From NCBI RefSeq assembly GCF_965363235.1, contig NC_134841.1, forward strand, positions 36,795,440-36,859,439: a DNA stretch of 64,000 bases, in the 5' to 3' direction. The number at the start of each line of letters is the position of its first letter. Positions within the stretch are counted from its first letter, which is position 1. The position numbers and the translations under genes were made by a program. This document shows positions 1 to 12,335 of this stretch, piece by piece. Origin of the DNA: Mytilus galloprovincialis. Taxonomy: Eukaryota; Mollusca; Bivalvia; Mytilida; Mytilidae. The notes beneath the pieces are model-generated. The model did no database searches. It had not been told where the DNA came from and was given only the letters and a program-made list of their open reading frames with translations.

Positions 1-785
1 TTATTGAATTAACGGTTTTGATTGGGTATCTTCTCCTCTCCATTTCTTACTTCTATTATTTGCTCATAACCGATTCCCTGAGCTACGATTTAAGCCCTGT
101 TATCATGCCGATATACAGTCAAAATAAAAATTGTCTTATCCAATGCAAATTAGGTTTGATCTTGACCGAAACACACCGAAAATCATAAAGTTACTTGTAT
201 CGAGTGTTGTCTGCTCCAGCTTTTGGTGGGAGATATTGCATGAATATACTGAACGCAAACAAATATTGTTAGCATAGTGACAAAGTAAACCGTAGTACTA
301 CCATGTTTGCATCACATTTCTTGTTAGATCAAAATAAGACATAATAGTAATGGACATCAAAAGAGAAATACTTTTGGAGTTATATACTAGAACCTAGTAG
401 GTTGTATACTAGAACCTAGTAGAGGTAAATAAAGAGAATAGCCTTGATTTCTGACTAGAAGACGCAAAAACACAAACACACAAAAACATCGAAGATGTAT
501 TAGTCGAAAGGCTCTGTTGACCAATAATTGGTGTTAGAAATATACCTGGTGTATGTATATGCTACTAGTACATCAAAAGCTTTTTAGATTCCCTTCAAAA
601 GAATTTATTTTTCTAACCGGAACCAATGTTTGATGGGATGTGATCGTTCTGAATGCTCATTCTTCTATTTAAGCGAGCACAGTGCCATGATAACATCGTT
701 GTTTGTTAAAAAATTTGACTTATCAGTCTCTGCATTATAATTTCAATATATAATAAACCCTGACACAATAGAAAACAGGATTAAA
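1..785. other. intergenic, no gene seen
   Basis: A+T-rich sequence with no convincing exon on either strand. The only local structure is a 22-bp direct duplication around 381-424 (core 'actagaacctagtag'). Confidence 0.6.
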
Positions 786-1015
786 ATTTTATACTTGTGG
801 CAGACGCGCGTTTCGTTTACAAAAGACTCATTAGTGGCACTCGAATAAAAAAAAGGTTAAAAAGGCCAAATAAAGTACGAAGTTGAAGAGCATAGATGAT
901 TCAAAATTCATAAAAATTTTGCCAAATACAGCTAACTTTAAGGTAATCTATTCCTGAGGTAGGAAAGCCTTAGTATTTCAAATATTCAAAGTTTTGTAAA
1001 CAGTTGATTTTATAA
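786..1015 (-). repeat. dispersed repeat family B, minus copy
   Basis: Read on the minus strand, this matches the copy at 26770-27040 over most of its length. Shared parts are the 'tttggcaaaa' and 'aaagtacgaagttgaagagca' blocks (seen here on the + strand), the Lys/Pro-free A-rich middle, and the end containing 'gacgaaacgcgcgtc', here degraded to 'cagacgcgcgtttcgtttac'. Other copies are listed at 16785, 26650, 26770, 47258 and 48235. Noncoding; the nature of the family (MITE or SINE) is not determined here. Confidence 0.7.
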
Positions 1016-1153
1016 TACTTATTATAAAACTTAAAACAAACAGTTCACATCAGCTTACATCGATTAAAAACAAAATACATATTTTTTTTTCTTTCAAATG
1101 ATATCATTTGTCAAATGTTACTATATTCTTTAGGTAAACACGTATTTTTTCAG

Positions 1154-4100
1154 TGAATAAAGAAAAGAAAGAAGTTAGAACTGGTCTTGTTTCCGGATTT
1201 ATTGCTTTAATAGCATTATTATTGCTTGCAGGGTTGTTATTAGCTTTTAATATATTTTTCAAAGTAAAAAGGTGAGTTAGTGAATTTATTTTACTTAATA
1301 TAAGTGCTTTGTTACTAAAAGTACCGAGTAAACATTATCAACCCAATCTGGACATATATATTTGTTTTTATTACAAAAAAAGAAAAAAAAAAAAAAAGAA
1401 AAACACTTTACAACAAGAGGAGTACAACGTCCCAATACCTAACGGACTTTAAAACAAATTTATACATTTATATATATAGCTGTATGGGATGTTGACGAAA
1501 CCCTCAGACGGTGAAACCGGGATTGTTCTTGTGAAAAACATTTTTTCAGCTTATTCATAACTATTTTTTACAATAATACCTTGAAAAGATAAAAAAATCA
1601 ATGTCCTTTTTTTTTTTTTTTTATTAAGTTTTCATTTTTAGATAAAATACCGAAAACCATCAATTTTGATTACCAGTTCTTATGTGCAATACTACAATCC
1701 ATATTATTTATTGTAGAGTTAACACATATGAAGAGATATACTCAAGAGGTCGGTTATTTATATGAACCTGGTATCTTCGATTACTGTTTTGAAAAATGGA
1801 TAATGGCATGCGTGCACGGTTGCAAGTTTGAATCTTCCTGGACATCACGAGTTTGGGTGCATAATTATATAACAATAATACAGAAGTAAACATACAAAGA
1901 GAGACAACTATTTTTTCGATGAACTAATGATTTTTCAGAATTATAATGTTAGAATTGACTTCAAATGATAAGTGTTTTAGTAAAACAAAATAATCCGTGT
2001 ACCATTTTTGAACAAACTACTGTTACTATTTATATACTCTGTATTGCATATGCAATTGAAATATTTAAAGATATATATATATATATTATGTACAATCAAT
2101 TAGTGTCTAGATGTTTAATTGCAACTTACTCATTCTCATTCATCATTCATCATGTCCTAGGGTTAGAAAAAGGGCCAGCAATGCCAGGATATGCATATAC
2201 ATTCTCGAAACGAATCAGAAGTGAATTCCCTCTTCTGCTGATCTTATGGCGTTACTTTTCTCGTTGTTTGAACTGTTTCACATTTTCTTGTCGGGTCCTT
2301 TTATAGCCTTATAAACATTTTTGGGGTTTTATCATTGTTGAAGGCCAGTGACTCATAATTGCTTATATCCACTTCATGTAGACTCTAGTTAATAGTATGC
2401 TCGTTTAGCTTACATGTACAATATTATTATCCTTATTCTTAAATTAGATACATGAAAAAGTTTGAGAAAACTGTATTTGCACAATCATGTATAAAGTAAT
2501 ATCCAGTTTTGATGAACTTTTGGTATACCGGTTTTCTCAATTACCCACATATTCTCACAAGTTACTAACAAGCACATGCAATCACAGCTGATTCCACTTT
2601 TAAATGGCGTCAAGGGTACCAATTCGGATGTGGGCAACAACATCCTATTTGCTTAAAAAGACACTCATATTCAAAACACGACTATAAGCGAATACTAAAC
2701 AAGAACACAAGAAAAAAAGGGTAAGCATATAAATCTACAATATCCCAATGAACCGTGATTGTGAATACCCAGACACACCAGAGAATATACTAGTAATGAA
2801 GTGAAATAATACGGGACGTAAATACGGGATGTCTGGAAACATCTGTCGTCTACATATAATTAAGCTATGATGAATGAAAACATCTGAGTTTGCAAAGAAT
2901 CATGACAGACAATAAAATGTGCGAACTGTTTAAGTTAAATAATCAAAACTATGTATTCAAAGACATTAAAAGTTCAAAGAGAGGATGAATATTTTTAACC
3001 ATTGATACTCAATAATGATAACTTTCAAATACGTAGAAGTTTCAAAAATATTTTAAGAACTTCAAGGGATATAAATTAGAAAAAGCAGAAAAATGGCCCA
3101 ATAACTCAATAAGGTCCCAACTTCGGGTTTAATGAAGGAGGGTTGTTTGTCAAACAGTTTTTAAATGAAAAAGATATATTGCACCATTTAGTTAACTGAT
3201 TTGTCGTTTTTATTCACTAGTCTTCATAACTTTTGACAGACATTTACGTTCTGTCTTTTGAGAAAAGAATTAATTCGTCGTTGAATGTACATAATAGTAG
3301 TCAGTTGTTTTTAATAAAAGGACTTCCTGCCACGATTTGGACCTTTTCATATTTTTGTTCTTAAGCTACTAATACAAGTTTATTTGCTTATAAATAACCT
3401 TTAAAAATCTAATACACATTTTTTTTCCAGATTTGTTGAATTTTGAGCAATTTAGTTAAAAGTTAAAAGTTGATAAATTCACATTTCCATTTATATACAA
3501 GGAAGATTTTCGTTTTAAAACTACACCACCTTAATTTCTATTCTTTCATGTTTCCATTGATTTGTTAGCGGTTGTAGTGTGGTTAAATTTCACCAGATAA
3601 TGAGATTTTTAAAGATAAATGCGTAAACCGACGAAAAAAGGAAGTAAACGTTTACATGATATGATTAAAATGCGGTAAAAAACTAAAATAAATAGATAGA
3701 AATACTTTCTTTAATGAAGATAAGGATTTAGTCGAGCTCAAAGGTAAGGATTATGACTTTCTTCTGTATCTTTTCCTCCCTTCTCTTTGCTTCCTGTCTC
3801 TCCATTCCACCTATACTATAAACTCGTGTCTATGAACATAAAAACTACATGACACAAAATGTGTTAAGAAACTTTTAATGGGAAAGGATACCTGGTATAG
3901 TATAACCAAATGGTATATATGTATGCTCTAGAATACTAAAAGTTAATAGTATTAATGTACTCTTTGATCAATTTGGTAAAAAATTACACAAAAAATCATA
4001 TGTGTATTATTTAGGTATCAATGATTTATTTTCTTCTATTTATATTTTTTTTTAAACATTTACCGACGACCGAACAATAATGTTAATGTAAATATAAATG

Positions 4101-4427
4101 ATACATTTTACACTGGATTTAGTTATCGATCCGCGATCTTGCATTTCCTATGCAATATAAATCTCAAATTCAACAGTGTGACATTTTCACCCAACAGCCA
4201 TTAAAGTGTACTGCATAATTAATAAATCGCCTGGTTTATCAAGTTTATTGCTGTAGATAATGTCAACTATAATATACAACTGAACGTACTATACTCTTAT
4301 TTGAATATACACAATTTTGTACTTATCGTTTATAATTGGTATGTAAATGTGTTAACAATATTTCAGAAAATTAACATTGTTTCCGTTACACAGTAAACAG
4401 GAAGAGATTGTTGTACATATTTTATGA
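1154..4427 (+). CDS. candidate last exons of a single-pass membrane protein (partial)
   Basis: An exon-like block at 1154-1271 is preceded by a 'ttttttcag' acceptor and followed by an AAG|GTGAGT donor. It encodes a lysine-rich stretch, then about 22 hydrophobic residues (GFIALIALLLLAGLLLAF), then a short basic segment, as expected of a transmembrane helix with a cytoplasmic stop-transfer. The exon leaves two bases over. A block at 4367-4427 after 'atttcag' is in matching phase and gives about 20 residues ending in TGA, so the two could form the C-terminus of a gene whose 5' exons lie before this window. The 3.1-kb intron and the lack of recognisable homology make the join uncertain. The first block has the better support. 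Confidence 0.35.
1272..4366. other. putative intron or intergenic stretch
   Basis: No coding exon is supported. It holds an A-rich run near 1376-1402, a T run near 1609-1622, and a diverged family A fragment listed separately. The rest is unique-looking A+T-rich DNA. Confidence 0.45.
2215..2360 (+). repeat. diverged family A fragment
   Basis: 'tcgggtccttttatagcctta' followed by 'catttttg...tcattgttgaaggcc' corresponds to the 3' half of the family A repeat seen intact at 11395-11912. Several substitutions and small deletions mark it as an old copy. The overlapping 113-residue open frame is not taken as a gene. Confidence 0.5.
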
Positions 4428-4882
4428 GAGTGTCAAGTAAGTATTTAAATTTTACTTTTAGTTCATATATATGCTTTCAATATCTAATTTACATCACTAG
4501 TAATTTAGAAATAATTCAGAAAAAAACATGTAGTAGCATATTTCGATATATCATATAACGTAATATTAGTCACCCAAATACATGTAATGTAAGAAAATGT
4601 TATTGACATGGCTTGCATCATACAGACGGCTGGAAATTGAAGCTTTGTTAGCGGAAAATTGTATATATATATATATTTGGTTTTTGTTTAAAAATTCCCA
4701 CATATGAGAATACTGATATGTGTGTACCAAAGACTAGCAGACAGACTGGATGTCCCGCGATCTTCAAATGGTTTCAGTTTAAACCTTTTCTAAAGAAGTA
4801 AAATAATAACATTTACATGCAATGATGATTATATTAATTTAAACAAAACTTCTGTATTATATATGTGTTTTCAAGAGAAGAA

Positions 4883-7800
4883 ATGTCTCAAAACGACACA
4901 GAAAGTGTAGCAGCTGCTTCAACCGTAGACACCAAAAAGCAAGACTTGTCAGAGAACATAAAAAGCGATAGCAATGAACCATCAGATTCATATACAAATC
5001 AAACGTACAAGACAGATGCAGATGCAACACAAGAAAAAACACAAACTCCAGAATCTGAGAATCAGTCGCAAAGATTAGTTAAAGATGAACAAGTTCCATC
5101 AACTAGTAAATCAACAGATCATAGACATTCTAACAGACCTCCAACTTTGTCCTTAGCTGCCACAAAAGATGACAAAATACTTGCGGAAGAAATAAAACAT
5201 CAACCAAAAGAAAATGATAGTCGTGAGGAAAACGATACAAATAAAATAAAGCCTAAATCAAGGATTTCTAGGGCTTTAGATTCATCAAGAAAAGCAATAG
5301 CATGGATCACAGTAGGGAAAATAGGGCCGGGTAAGTATGTTCCTTTAGTATTTGTTAGTTGATACTGTTTAATAAGAATGTAAAGTTTAAATGATATGAT
5401 GATTTGAATCAAATTCGAAAAAATATCAACCAAACCTAATATACATTAAGCAGCGTTATACATTTCAGTGTAAAAGTTTTAAACAGCAAAGGGGCAAAAG
5501 CTGTCAAATTCATGTTTACCGATTTAACTAAAATTCTCGCATTTGATTTATAACATACTATATTCAAATTCATGAAGTATAGAATGAACAATTGAAGATG
5601 CATGAAAGTGACAAGCAAAAGAAAAAAAAAAAAAACCAACACATGAATCGTCTAACAGTCTAAAAGTAAGTCGGTGTCTAACTTCATTTTCATTTTTTAT
5701 TTTCACTCCCGTTTCTTACTTCTTTGCTCTTTCATTCTCAATCCCCATGTCTCGTTATACATGTTATAAAATATAACTACAGAAGTTAGAGATATTAGTT
5801 AAACTATACTTATTATTAATGCATTAAAGAATGCCGACAGCTACAAAAATCAAGTTCAAAGTAGTTTGTTTAAAAAATATACAGCATTAAACAAAAGAAA
5901 TAAAGTTGTACAATGTAATTAATTCTGACTCTTATTTATTCCAGGATTTCTGGTGGCACCATCATTGTTTTCACTTACTATTCACACAATGATGTTTGCA
6001 CTAGGTAGGTGTTAATGTTATATTATATTTCTTGTCTCGGTAAGATCATTAATTAGAAATACAAAATAGACTTAAAATGCTCCGAGATATAAAATAAAAA
6101 AAGAAGATGGGGTATGATTTCCAATAAGACCACTCTTCACAAGAGACCAAATGACAAAGAAATTTACAATTACAGATCCTTGTACGGCCTTCAACAATGA
6201 GTAAAGCCGATACCGCATAGTCGGCTATTAAAATGACAATTCAAACGAGAAAATTGAGGATCGAATTTCTGTACAAAACAATGAACCAAAAACAAATAAA
6301 AAACACAGCAACGACAGAAAACCACGGAATTACCCTTCTGACTTGGGCTAGGCACATACAAATTGTGGCGGATTTGGACTAGTTTTTTGGCCCCAACCCC
6401 TCCAGCAAACCTTAGACAGTGATGTAACGATAAAGCATAAGAACAAACTAAGCAAAACAATAAACGAAAAAACAAATATGAGAAACATCAACAAAGACAA
6501 CCACTTAATTACAGGGCATTGGCTTGGGACAGGTACAGATATAACGTGGCGGTGTTATAATAAACTAGTTTGAAGGTGCCACCCCTATCCTAAACTGTGA
6601 CAGTAGTGTAACTGTTAAACATAAGAAAAACTATAGAAATCAGTTAATAAAGGCTTACTCATCAGATGGATACAAATAGAATTGCATCAAATAAAAACAC
6701 AGAGTGGACGTGGACGGGTACTTGTACATTTGTACATCTTAGCAACAAAAAGAAAAACAACAAGTACAGGTCTGAGAATACTCGCAGTTACTGACAGCTG
6801 TTTCAAAGCCAATAACAACTATTAAAACAATCATACATCTAAGACGCAATAATAGTCAAATAATGGCCTTCTGAATACCTCTAATCAATTGATAGTTCAC
6901 CTTTTAGAAAGGTTTTCTGTATGATTTATTTTAATTATATTTTAGGGATTAAGTATTCTGGGAATTGCACAACAAAGCCTTTGGTACCAGTAGCTCTGGT
7001 TTTGATTGGTGGAGACGGCATGTTGAAGTCTTTATCATACCTCCTACAGATTGTTATTGTTATCCAAACAAAAATGAAACGACCTAAAGCCATGTTGTTT
7101 TTATCTGAATCTAGCATTATAGACAGTGGTCTGAATTATCTTTACATTTGTGCTGTCTTTTTAGGTAAGTTTATACCACTTAATATTTTAATAAAATGAA
7201 ATAAGTTTTGTAAACAAATGATTAAATTGTTGGGAAAACTGGTAAATCCCAATTAATGCACAAAATTTAAAAAAAATGACAGTTGAACAAAGCTACAATT
7301 ATAAGTCAAGAACCATTGGAAAATGTTACCCAATCAAATGAATTATTCGTTACACAGGGAGCTAGAGAGCTAGTGACCTACAACGATATGTTTACGGGAC
7401 CAGTCAATTATTCGCTCGCTCTCACCCCTAAATAATTTATTGACCAGTATATATCTATAAGTTCACTAGCACATTGTGTAACGCATTTTATATATTTGTA
7501 TGCAATGTTATAAAATGCCAAGGTTCCCTTAATCAAAATACATTAAACGTATCACAAAAAGCTAGAGAAGCGCTTTTTTCATTCAAATCGTACACAACGT
7601 CCTCTTTCGGTGAGATGCCAGTACATGTTTCACGCGATATATATATTTGATTATTTAGTTAAAATAAATACTAACACATAAAACTGAGGTTTAAATTTGA
7701 ACACCTGCATGACTTACTATAGACAAAGACAAGAAATTGTTTCCAACTTTCACTTATTTTACAGGTGCTGGCGCAGTATTTTACGGAGAAATGGCCATTT

Positions 7801-7946
7801 GTGAAATTACCATATTTGAAATTTTATTTTACTACATAATCATAGCACTATGTATCATTGGGTTATTGACAGCATTACTTGTTTATAAAGCCGTAAAGCC
7901 AAACGTGGATACAGATTTTATAGATGAAAGAGGAAATATTGTGTGA
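4883..7946 (+). CDS. four-exon membrane protein, TMEM272-like (302 aa)
   Basis: Exons are 4883-5330, 5945-6004, 6946-7164 and 7765-7946. All three introns are GT-AG and phase 1, and the joined length is 909 bases ending in TGA. The start chosen is ATG 4883, with A at -3 and the first Met after an in-frame non-AUG stretch. Residues 1-140 are hydrophilic, rich in Ser, Thr, Glu, Lys and Gln, and look disordered and cytosolic. Four hydrophobic segments follow, at about 150-170, 183-208, 230-250 and 260-285. Between the first two lies a 'GN-C-T-T-K-P-L-V-P' loop with Cys177. The spacing of this Cys-Pro loop, the glycine-rich second helix and a further cysteine (Cys255) before the last helix is what I associate with the TMEM272-like four-span family, which is numerous in molluscs and has no firmly known function. 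The end is a short acidic tail. Possible poly(A) signals (AATAAA) lie at 8594 and 9475, neither close. Gene structure is strong; the family call is from memory. Confidence 0.8.
6100..6770 (-). repeat. compound family A insertion in intron 2
   Basis: Lies wholly inside intron 2 (6005-6945) of the membrane-protein gene, in reverse orientation. From 6110 it reads the A tail ('ccttgtacggccttcaacaatga'). Then come two successive copies of the middle block ('tgacttgggctaggcacat' at 6340 and 'ggcttgggacaggtacagat' at 6520), and finally the complement of the head block also seen at 11400-11520. Probably two overlapping or tandem insertions. Confidence 0.65.
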
Positions 7947-9000
7947 ACTTTATACATGCATACAGAGTTATCTCGCGTACAACATCTATCAAAACATCGA
8001 CAATCGGAAGTCATTGTTTTGACACCTTTTAGTCTTGACGTGTCTGAAGTTTAAGTCTCGAACGCACCTTATGCAGGTTATTTAAAAAAAAAAAAAAAAA
8101 ACACACACTGTGGTGTGCTCCCCGCCATAGCATATGTTAAAATGGATATAAAGTACTAAATGGTGGCCCCATTGCCGGCAATGCTATTTTTAGCAATTAT
8201 CTCCTTAAAAGGCGCTTTTAATAAACTAATTATGGAAAAACTGCTGTTGTCTAATTGAAGCTCGATATCTATTTGCGATTTTACCGCACTCAAATATATA
8301 TGGTCCCATGGCTTTTCTTGGTGAATTTTGGGGTTTTTCACGATACCTGACGATTTCGCAGAAAAATTTCCCTAATTTTGAGCAACATAAAAAAAATATT
8401 TCCGGCCCTTCATACTATACATTTAAGGACAAATTTATGCTTGAATGAAACTTCATTCATAATGCTTTCCAGAAGAAAAATATATAAAAGATATTACAAC
8501 CAATCACAGAGAGCCATCTATTTTTATCTCTATGTCATGTTCCCTTCATAAAATGGCTGCGCCCATGTAATTTTATTTGGTACATTGTAACCAAATAAAT
8601 TCACCTTCTTTCGAAAAAGAATATCTCGCCACATGTTCATGAGGGTCTGGATGGGGTTTGCAAAATAGAAAATAATAGGCAAAATGAGCAGAATAAAATG
8701 GCAAACAAAAAAAGAAGAAAGAAAAATAGGACAAAAAGTAAGAAAAAAGAATAATAGTGAAAAAAAACTAGAATTTAAAAAAGTTACCAATCTAACTGAA
8801 GACTGATACAGAAACGAAGGACCCGTTGATGTGTCTGTACTAATGATAAACCTTAAGCTTTGCAATGTCATTTGAGAGTTAAATGTTCGTTGAAAGAGTT
8901 AGTTAAATTTATGTACTGGCAGTGCATTCTTTTTTATATTCGGTGCGTATTGTATTGCCTTACTGTATATATATTGCAAACTAAAATTACCTGTCAATAG
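7947..9000. other. 3' flank of membrane-protein gene, no further gene
   Basis: May contain the 3' UTR. It has a poly(A) run near 8083-8102. At 8640-8658 'gagggtctggatgggg' equals the terminal repeat of the small element at 15839-16014, followed by a similar A-rich body to about 8765. No matching right end was found, so it is a broken copy. Confidence 0.5.
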
Positions 9001-9352
9001 TCTGTTTTCATATTACCAACTTTTGACTCCGGATTTAAAAATTGTTCGACAGGTTGCATTTCCTGTGGTAACTAAGACATCCTCGTATTCAGTCAAGAAA
9101 GAGCAACCAAAATGAGTAAAATCAGACATTATAATCGCTGAAATTTGAGGGGAAATTCTACAGTTTTCCGATGATTTTTTCGTGTAAAGAAAACATTAGG
9201 CGGTTAATTTCCCCTACAAATTGTACCGATTAAAAAGCTTGATTTTACTGTGTTACACTGCTCTTACTTGACTTGGTACCAAGATGTCCATAGTGTAGGT
9301 AACCAGTTGAAAAAATATAAACTTAGCAGTCATTAGTAATATGAAAATAGTA
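9001..9352. mobile_element. large imperfect foldback element
   Basis: The left half (from 'ttttcatattacc' near 9005) and the right half (to 'aatatgaaaatag' near 9350) are reverse complements over most of about 170 bases each. Matching blocks include 'agtcaagaaagagca' at 9091 against 'tgctcttacttgact' near 9259, and 'ggggaaatt' at 9149 against 'aatttcccc' at 9207. Divergence is around a fifth by eye. No open frame. Consistent with a non-autonomous foldback or MITE. Confidence 0.65.
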
Positions 9353-9970
9353 TATTATAGAGTCCGCAAAATGTCTTTTGTGGTCGGCAACTAAGTTGCT
9401 CCCTTACTGACGTATACTAAACAGCTCTTTATATTCATAATATTATGTAAATATTGTTTTCAGATTTATATCCAAATAAAGTCATACATTATACTATAAG
9501 TTGTTATTTTACTTCATATAGTTCCTTAGGAATTTGACTTCTTTCTAACCTTGTCAAAATATTCTAAATTGACCTTCGCGAAAAATGAAAAAGCTTCCCA
9601 GCCAACCAAACAACCAATTAAATTAATTAAATTTGCTTATTTAGTTACCTAATTTTATGTATGTCCATTCTGTTTTAAAGATAATATATATATAATACAT
9701 AAAAACAGTCTAAATTACAGTTTCAAGATTTCAACAATAGTTGAAGGTAACGCGTGTGTTCAATTTGCTTAGATGGTGGTGAATGTATCGTAATATAATT
9801 AGGATTTTAACTAAAAAGTAATAAAGGCACCATAAAAGATGGTTCATTTTAAGTTTGTTGTAAGTTGGTCCAGTGTTTAGTATGGAAAACAAATCAGTCA
9901 ATACATAAAGGTGTTAAACCAGTTTTTCGTTACCTCTGCTGGTGAACTGTTTAGTCCCTATAGATATCAT
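9353..9970. other. intergenic, nothing recognised
   Basis: A+T-rich sequence with short 'tatata' runs. No exon, repeat family or inverted structure supported. Confidence 0.5.
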
Positions 9971-9984
9971 GAACACAGTAGCTA

Positions 9985-10080
9985 GTACCATTTCTTTAGC
10001 ACCAGATGCGCATTTATCATTATGTATCTGGGATGCTCGACGCCAAACTATTTGAAAGTGCACAATTTTATTCAAACGTC
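9985..10080 (+). repeat. family G fragment
   Basis: 'gtaccatttctttagcaccagatgcgcattt' then 'gatgctcgacgccaaactatttgaaa' is a diverged copy of the first ~95 bases of the 351-bp unit arrayed at 50801-51894. Confidence 0.6.
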
Positions 10081-10731
10081 GGAACGATGATTACACATAA
10101 AAGTTTTTTCACTATATATTATGTTAACTGTAACGTTACATATATAACAGAAACCAACCAATCCAACGCTGTACTGTCTACATTGTTGTCTATGTAAATA
10201 CCCGGCCCGCGTCAGTATACACTCCAAAACCCATTATGGACGGCGGAGTATTATGCCGACTGACATCCGAGGGTCTGTTTCCTAGGTGTTAGATAATGTC
10301 TGAAAATTTTGATATAATATACAAAGAGAGACAAAAAATAATTCCCAAGTATTTTAATCACTCATTTGGAGTATTGTGAATATCATTGTCAAAAATTTCC
10401 CAATTACAAAAAACAAATGGAAGTTTTTATTGACCTTGACTGGCTATACAGCCCTTGCACGGTCAGTAATTTCCCAATGCAATCTTGTGGCAAGTATTTA
10501 TATCAAGCACTAATAACGGGACCATGAAATATCAGTGAATTTAAAATTATGACGTAATTGTTCTCCAGATATTGGAGTGAGAGATGTCATTTCCAAAAAT
10601 GCTAAGTAAATGCTAATAACATAAGAAAATAATACAGACGGAAGTCATATTTTCATTATTTCCATCGAAATATCAAAAAAACAATTGATAAGGATATGTC
10701 AATTTTGTCAACGGAGAATATCCACAGAATG
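10081..10731. other. intergenic, nothing recognised
   Basis: No exon or repeat family identified. A 63-codon open frame here begins in the family G fragment and is not considered coding. Confidence 0.5.
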
Positions 10732-10918
10732 ACACTGAAATGGATATTCGGCACAATGAAATGGATAATCGGCACAATGAAATTGACAATCGATCGGCAC
10801 AATGAAATTGACATTCGATCTGCACAATGAAATGGACATTCGCACAATGAAATGGACCATCGCACAATGAAATTGATAATGATCGATCGGCACAATGAAA
10901 TGGACAATCGGCACAATA
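10732..10918. repeat. irregular minisatellite, ~8 copies
   Basis: Unit about 20-28 bases, consensus 'cacaatgaaatggacaatcgg', with 'tgg' or 'ttg' variants and some copies extended by extra 'atcg' or 'gatcg' at the end. Three overlapping minus-strand open frames (rich in FHCAD or ISLC) arise only because the unit lacks stops. Confidence 0.9.
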
Positions 10919-11394
10919 GACAAAATGTATAGAATTACCTTTTAGAAGTCTATCATTGGTACTTTTGAATACAGTCTCCAAAGATTGTAGGGTGCTATGA
11001 AAGGAAGTTGTGGTTTAACACTAGGCGTACTAGATAAACATCTATCAATAAAAACACAAAACATCATTGGACAGGTTTTGTTACACGAAATTATCATTCC
11101 ACGCACTGCAAAATGTCAATTGTAAAATAATTTAAACTCAGTTCCTAATGTTTTCAATTCTTTGTGATAACTAAGTGTCAGAAACTGAGCAAAAAATTAT
11201 TATCTCTCCGCATTTTACATGTCGTGACCATTCCCCTCTTTGAAACATTAGTACTCACAAGATACTAATATATTCAATGTAAATGGATAACATATGATGG
11301 GTAATTACTAAAGTATCAAAATGTAAAAGTCCGATAGACGGGATTGGCAAGAAATAACAACTTAAGTTAGTCTTAGATGCATGATTTTTTTTTA
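10919..11394. other. intergenic, nothing recognised
   Basis: Unique-looking A+T-rich sequence without supported coding or repeat features. Confidence 0.5.
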
Positions 11395-11912
11395 TTAGTT
11401 GTTAGTGGCTTTGAATTAGTCAGTCTTTTTGTTGTTGGGATATACATGTACAAGTACCCGGCAACATCCACTCTTGTGTTATATTTGTATTTGTATCCAT
11501 CTGCAGAGTTAAACCTTTTTCAACTGATTTTATAGCTCGTTCTTAAAATGTACTGTTACAACACTGTCCCAGGTTAGGGTGAGGGTTAGGATCCTGCTAA
11601 CATGTTTAACCCCGCCACATTCTGTTATATGTGCCTGTCCCAAGTCAGGAGCCTGTAATACAGTGGTTGTCGTTTGTTTAAGTCTTACATATTTGTTTTT
11701 CGTTCATTTTTTGTATATAAATTATGCCGTAAGTTTTCTAGTTTTAATTGTTTTACATTTTCATTTCGGGGCCTTTTATAGCTGACTATGCGGTATGGGC
11801 TATGCTCATTGTTGAAGGCCGTACGGTGACCTATAGTTGTTAATTTGTTTCATTTGGTCTCTTGTGGAGCGTTGTCTCATAGCCAATCATACCACATCTT
11901 CTTTTTATTTTA
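11395..11912 (+). repeat. family A, most complete plus copy
   Basis: Head block 'gatatacatgtacaagtaccc' and 'tgtatttgtatccatctgc', middle 'gtttaaccccgccacattct' and 'gtcccaagtcaggagcctg', tail 'tatgcggtatgggc', 'gttgaaggccgtacggtgac', 'ccacatcttc'. This copy is used as the reference for the fragments at 2215, 6100 (minus), 53600 (minus) and 55860. No long open frame spans it, so it is probably a non-autonomous short element. Confidence 0.75.
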
Positions 11913-12174
11913 TCTAATGCTCTTTTAATATTATATTTTAAACGTTTCAACTAAGACTACAGACACAGGCATCAAATAGTTACAATCTTGCCCAAAAGTA
12001 CACTTTTCTTCTCTTACACCTACACATTGGTTAATAGTTGAAACAGTCAAGTACTTCATCTGATTTTGAAATATGTGCCACTAAGCGAATTCTAAGGAAA
12101 ATCATAGTTTGTGCATGATAGATGTTTGAAGTAAGAAGACTCTTTCATCTGCACTCCGTTTTTTAAAAACGGGA

Positions 12175-12335
12175 CAGGAATGTCTGCTTTATATCTAAAT
12201 CTCCAACTTGAAATTGATAATGAAGGTACTTATCTTGCAATTGTCTTTGACAAACACAATGATTCCAGGTTCCTCCATTATTTTTTTAATATGTTGACTG
12301 CCAACTGTATTAATACAGGGTCAAGAATGTCCCCT
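12175..12335 (+). pseudogene. reverse-transcriptase fragment
   Basis: The + frame from 12180 contains LNLQLEIDNEG followed by 'FDKHNDSRF', matching the motif order LDLHLEIDNEG - LYDKRDDF of the retroelement RT that is also decayed at 47100-47690. Only this short stretch survives, with no catalytic Asp pair. The 86-codon open frame is therefore probably a remnant and not a host gene. Confidence 0.5.

Noticed and set aside
10656..10981. Three overlapping minus-strand open frames of 71-102 codons
   Set aside because: All three frames of the same minisatellite are open, so no frame is selected for; no splice or start context.
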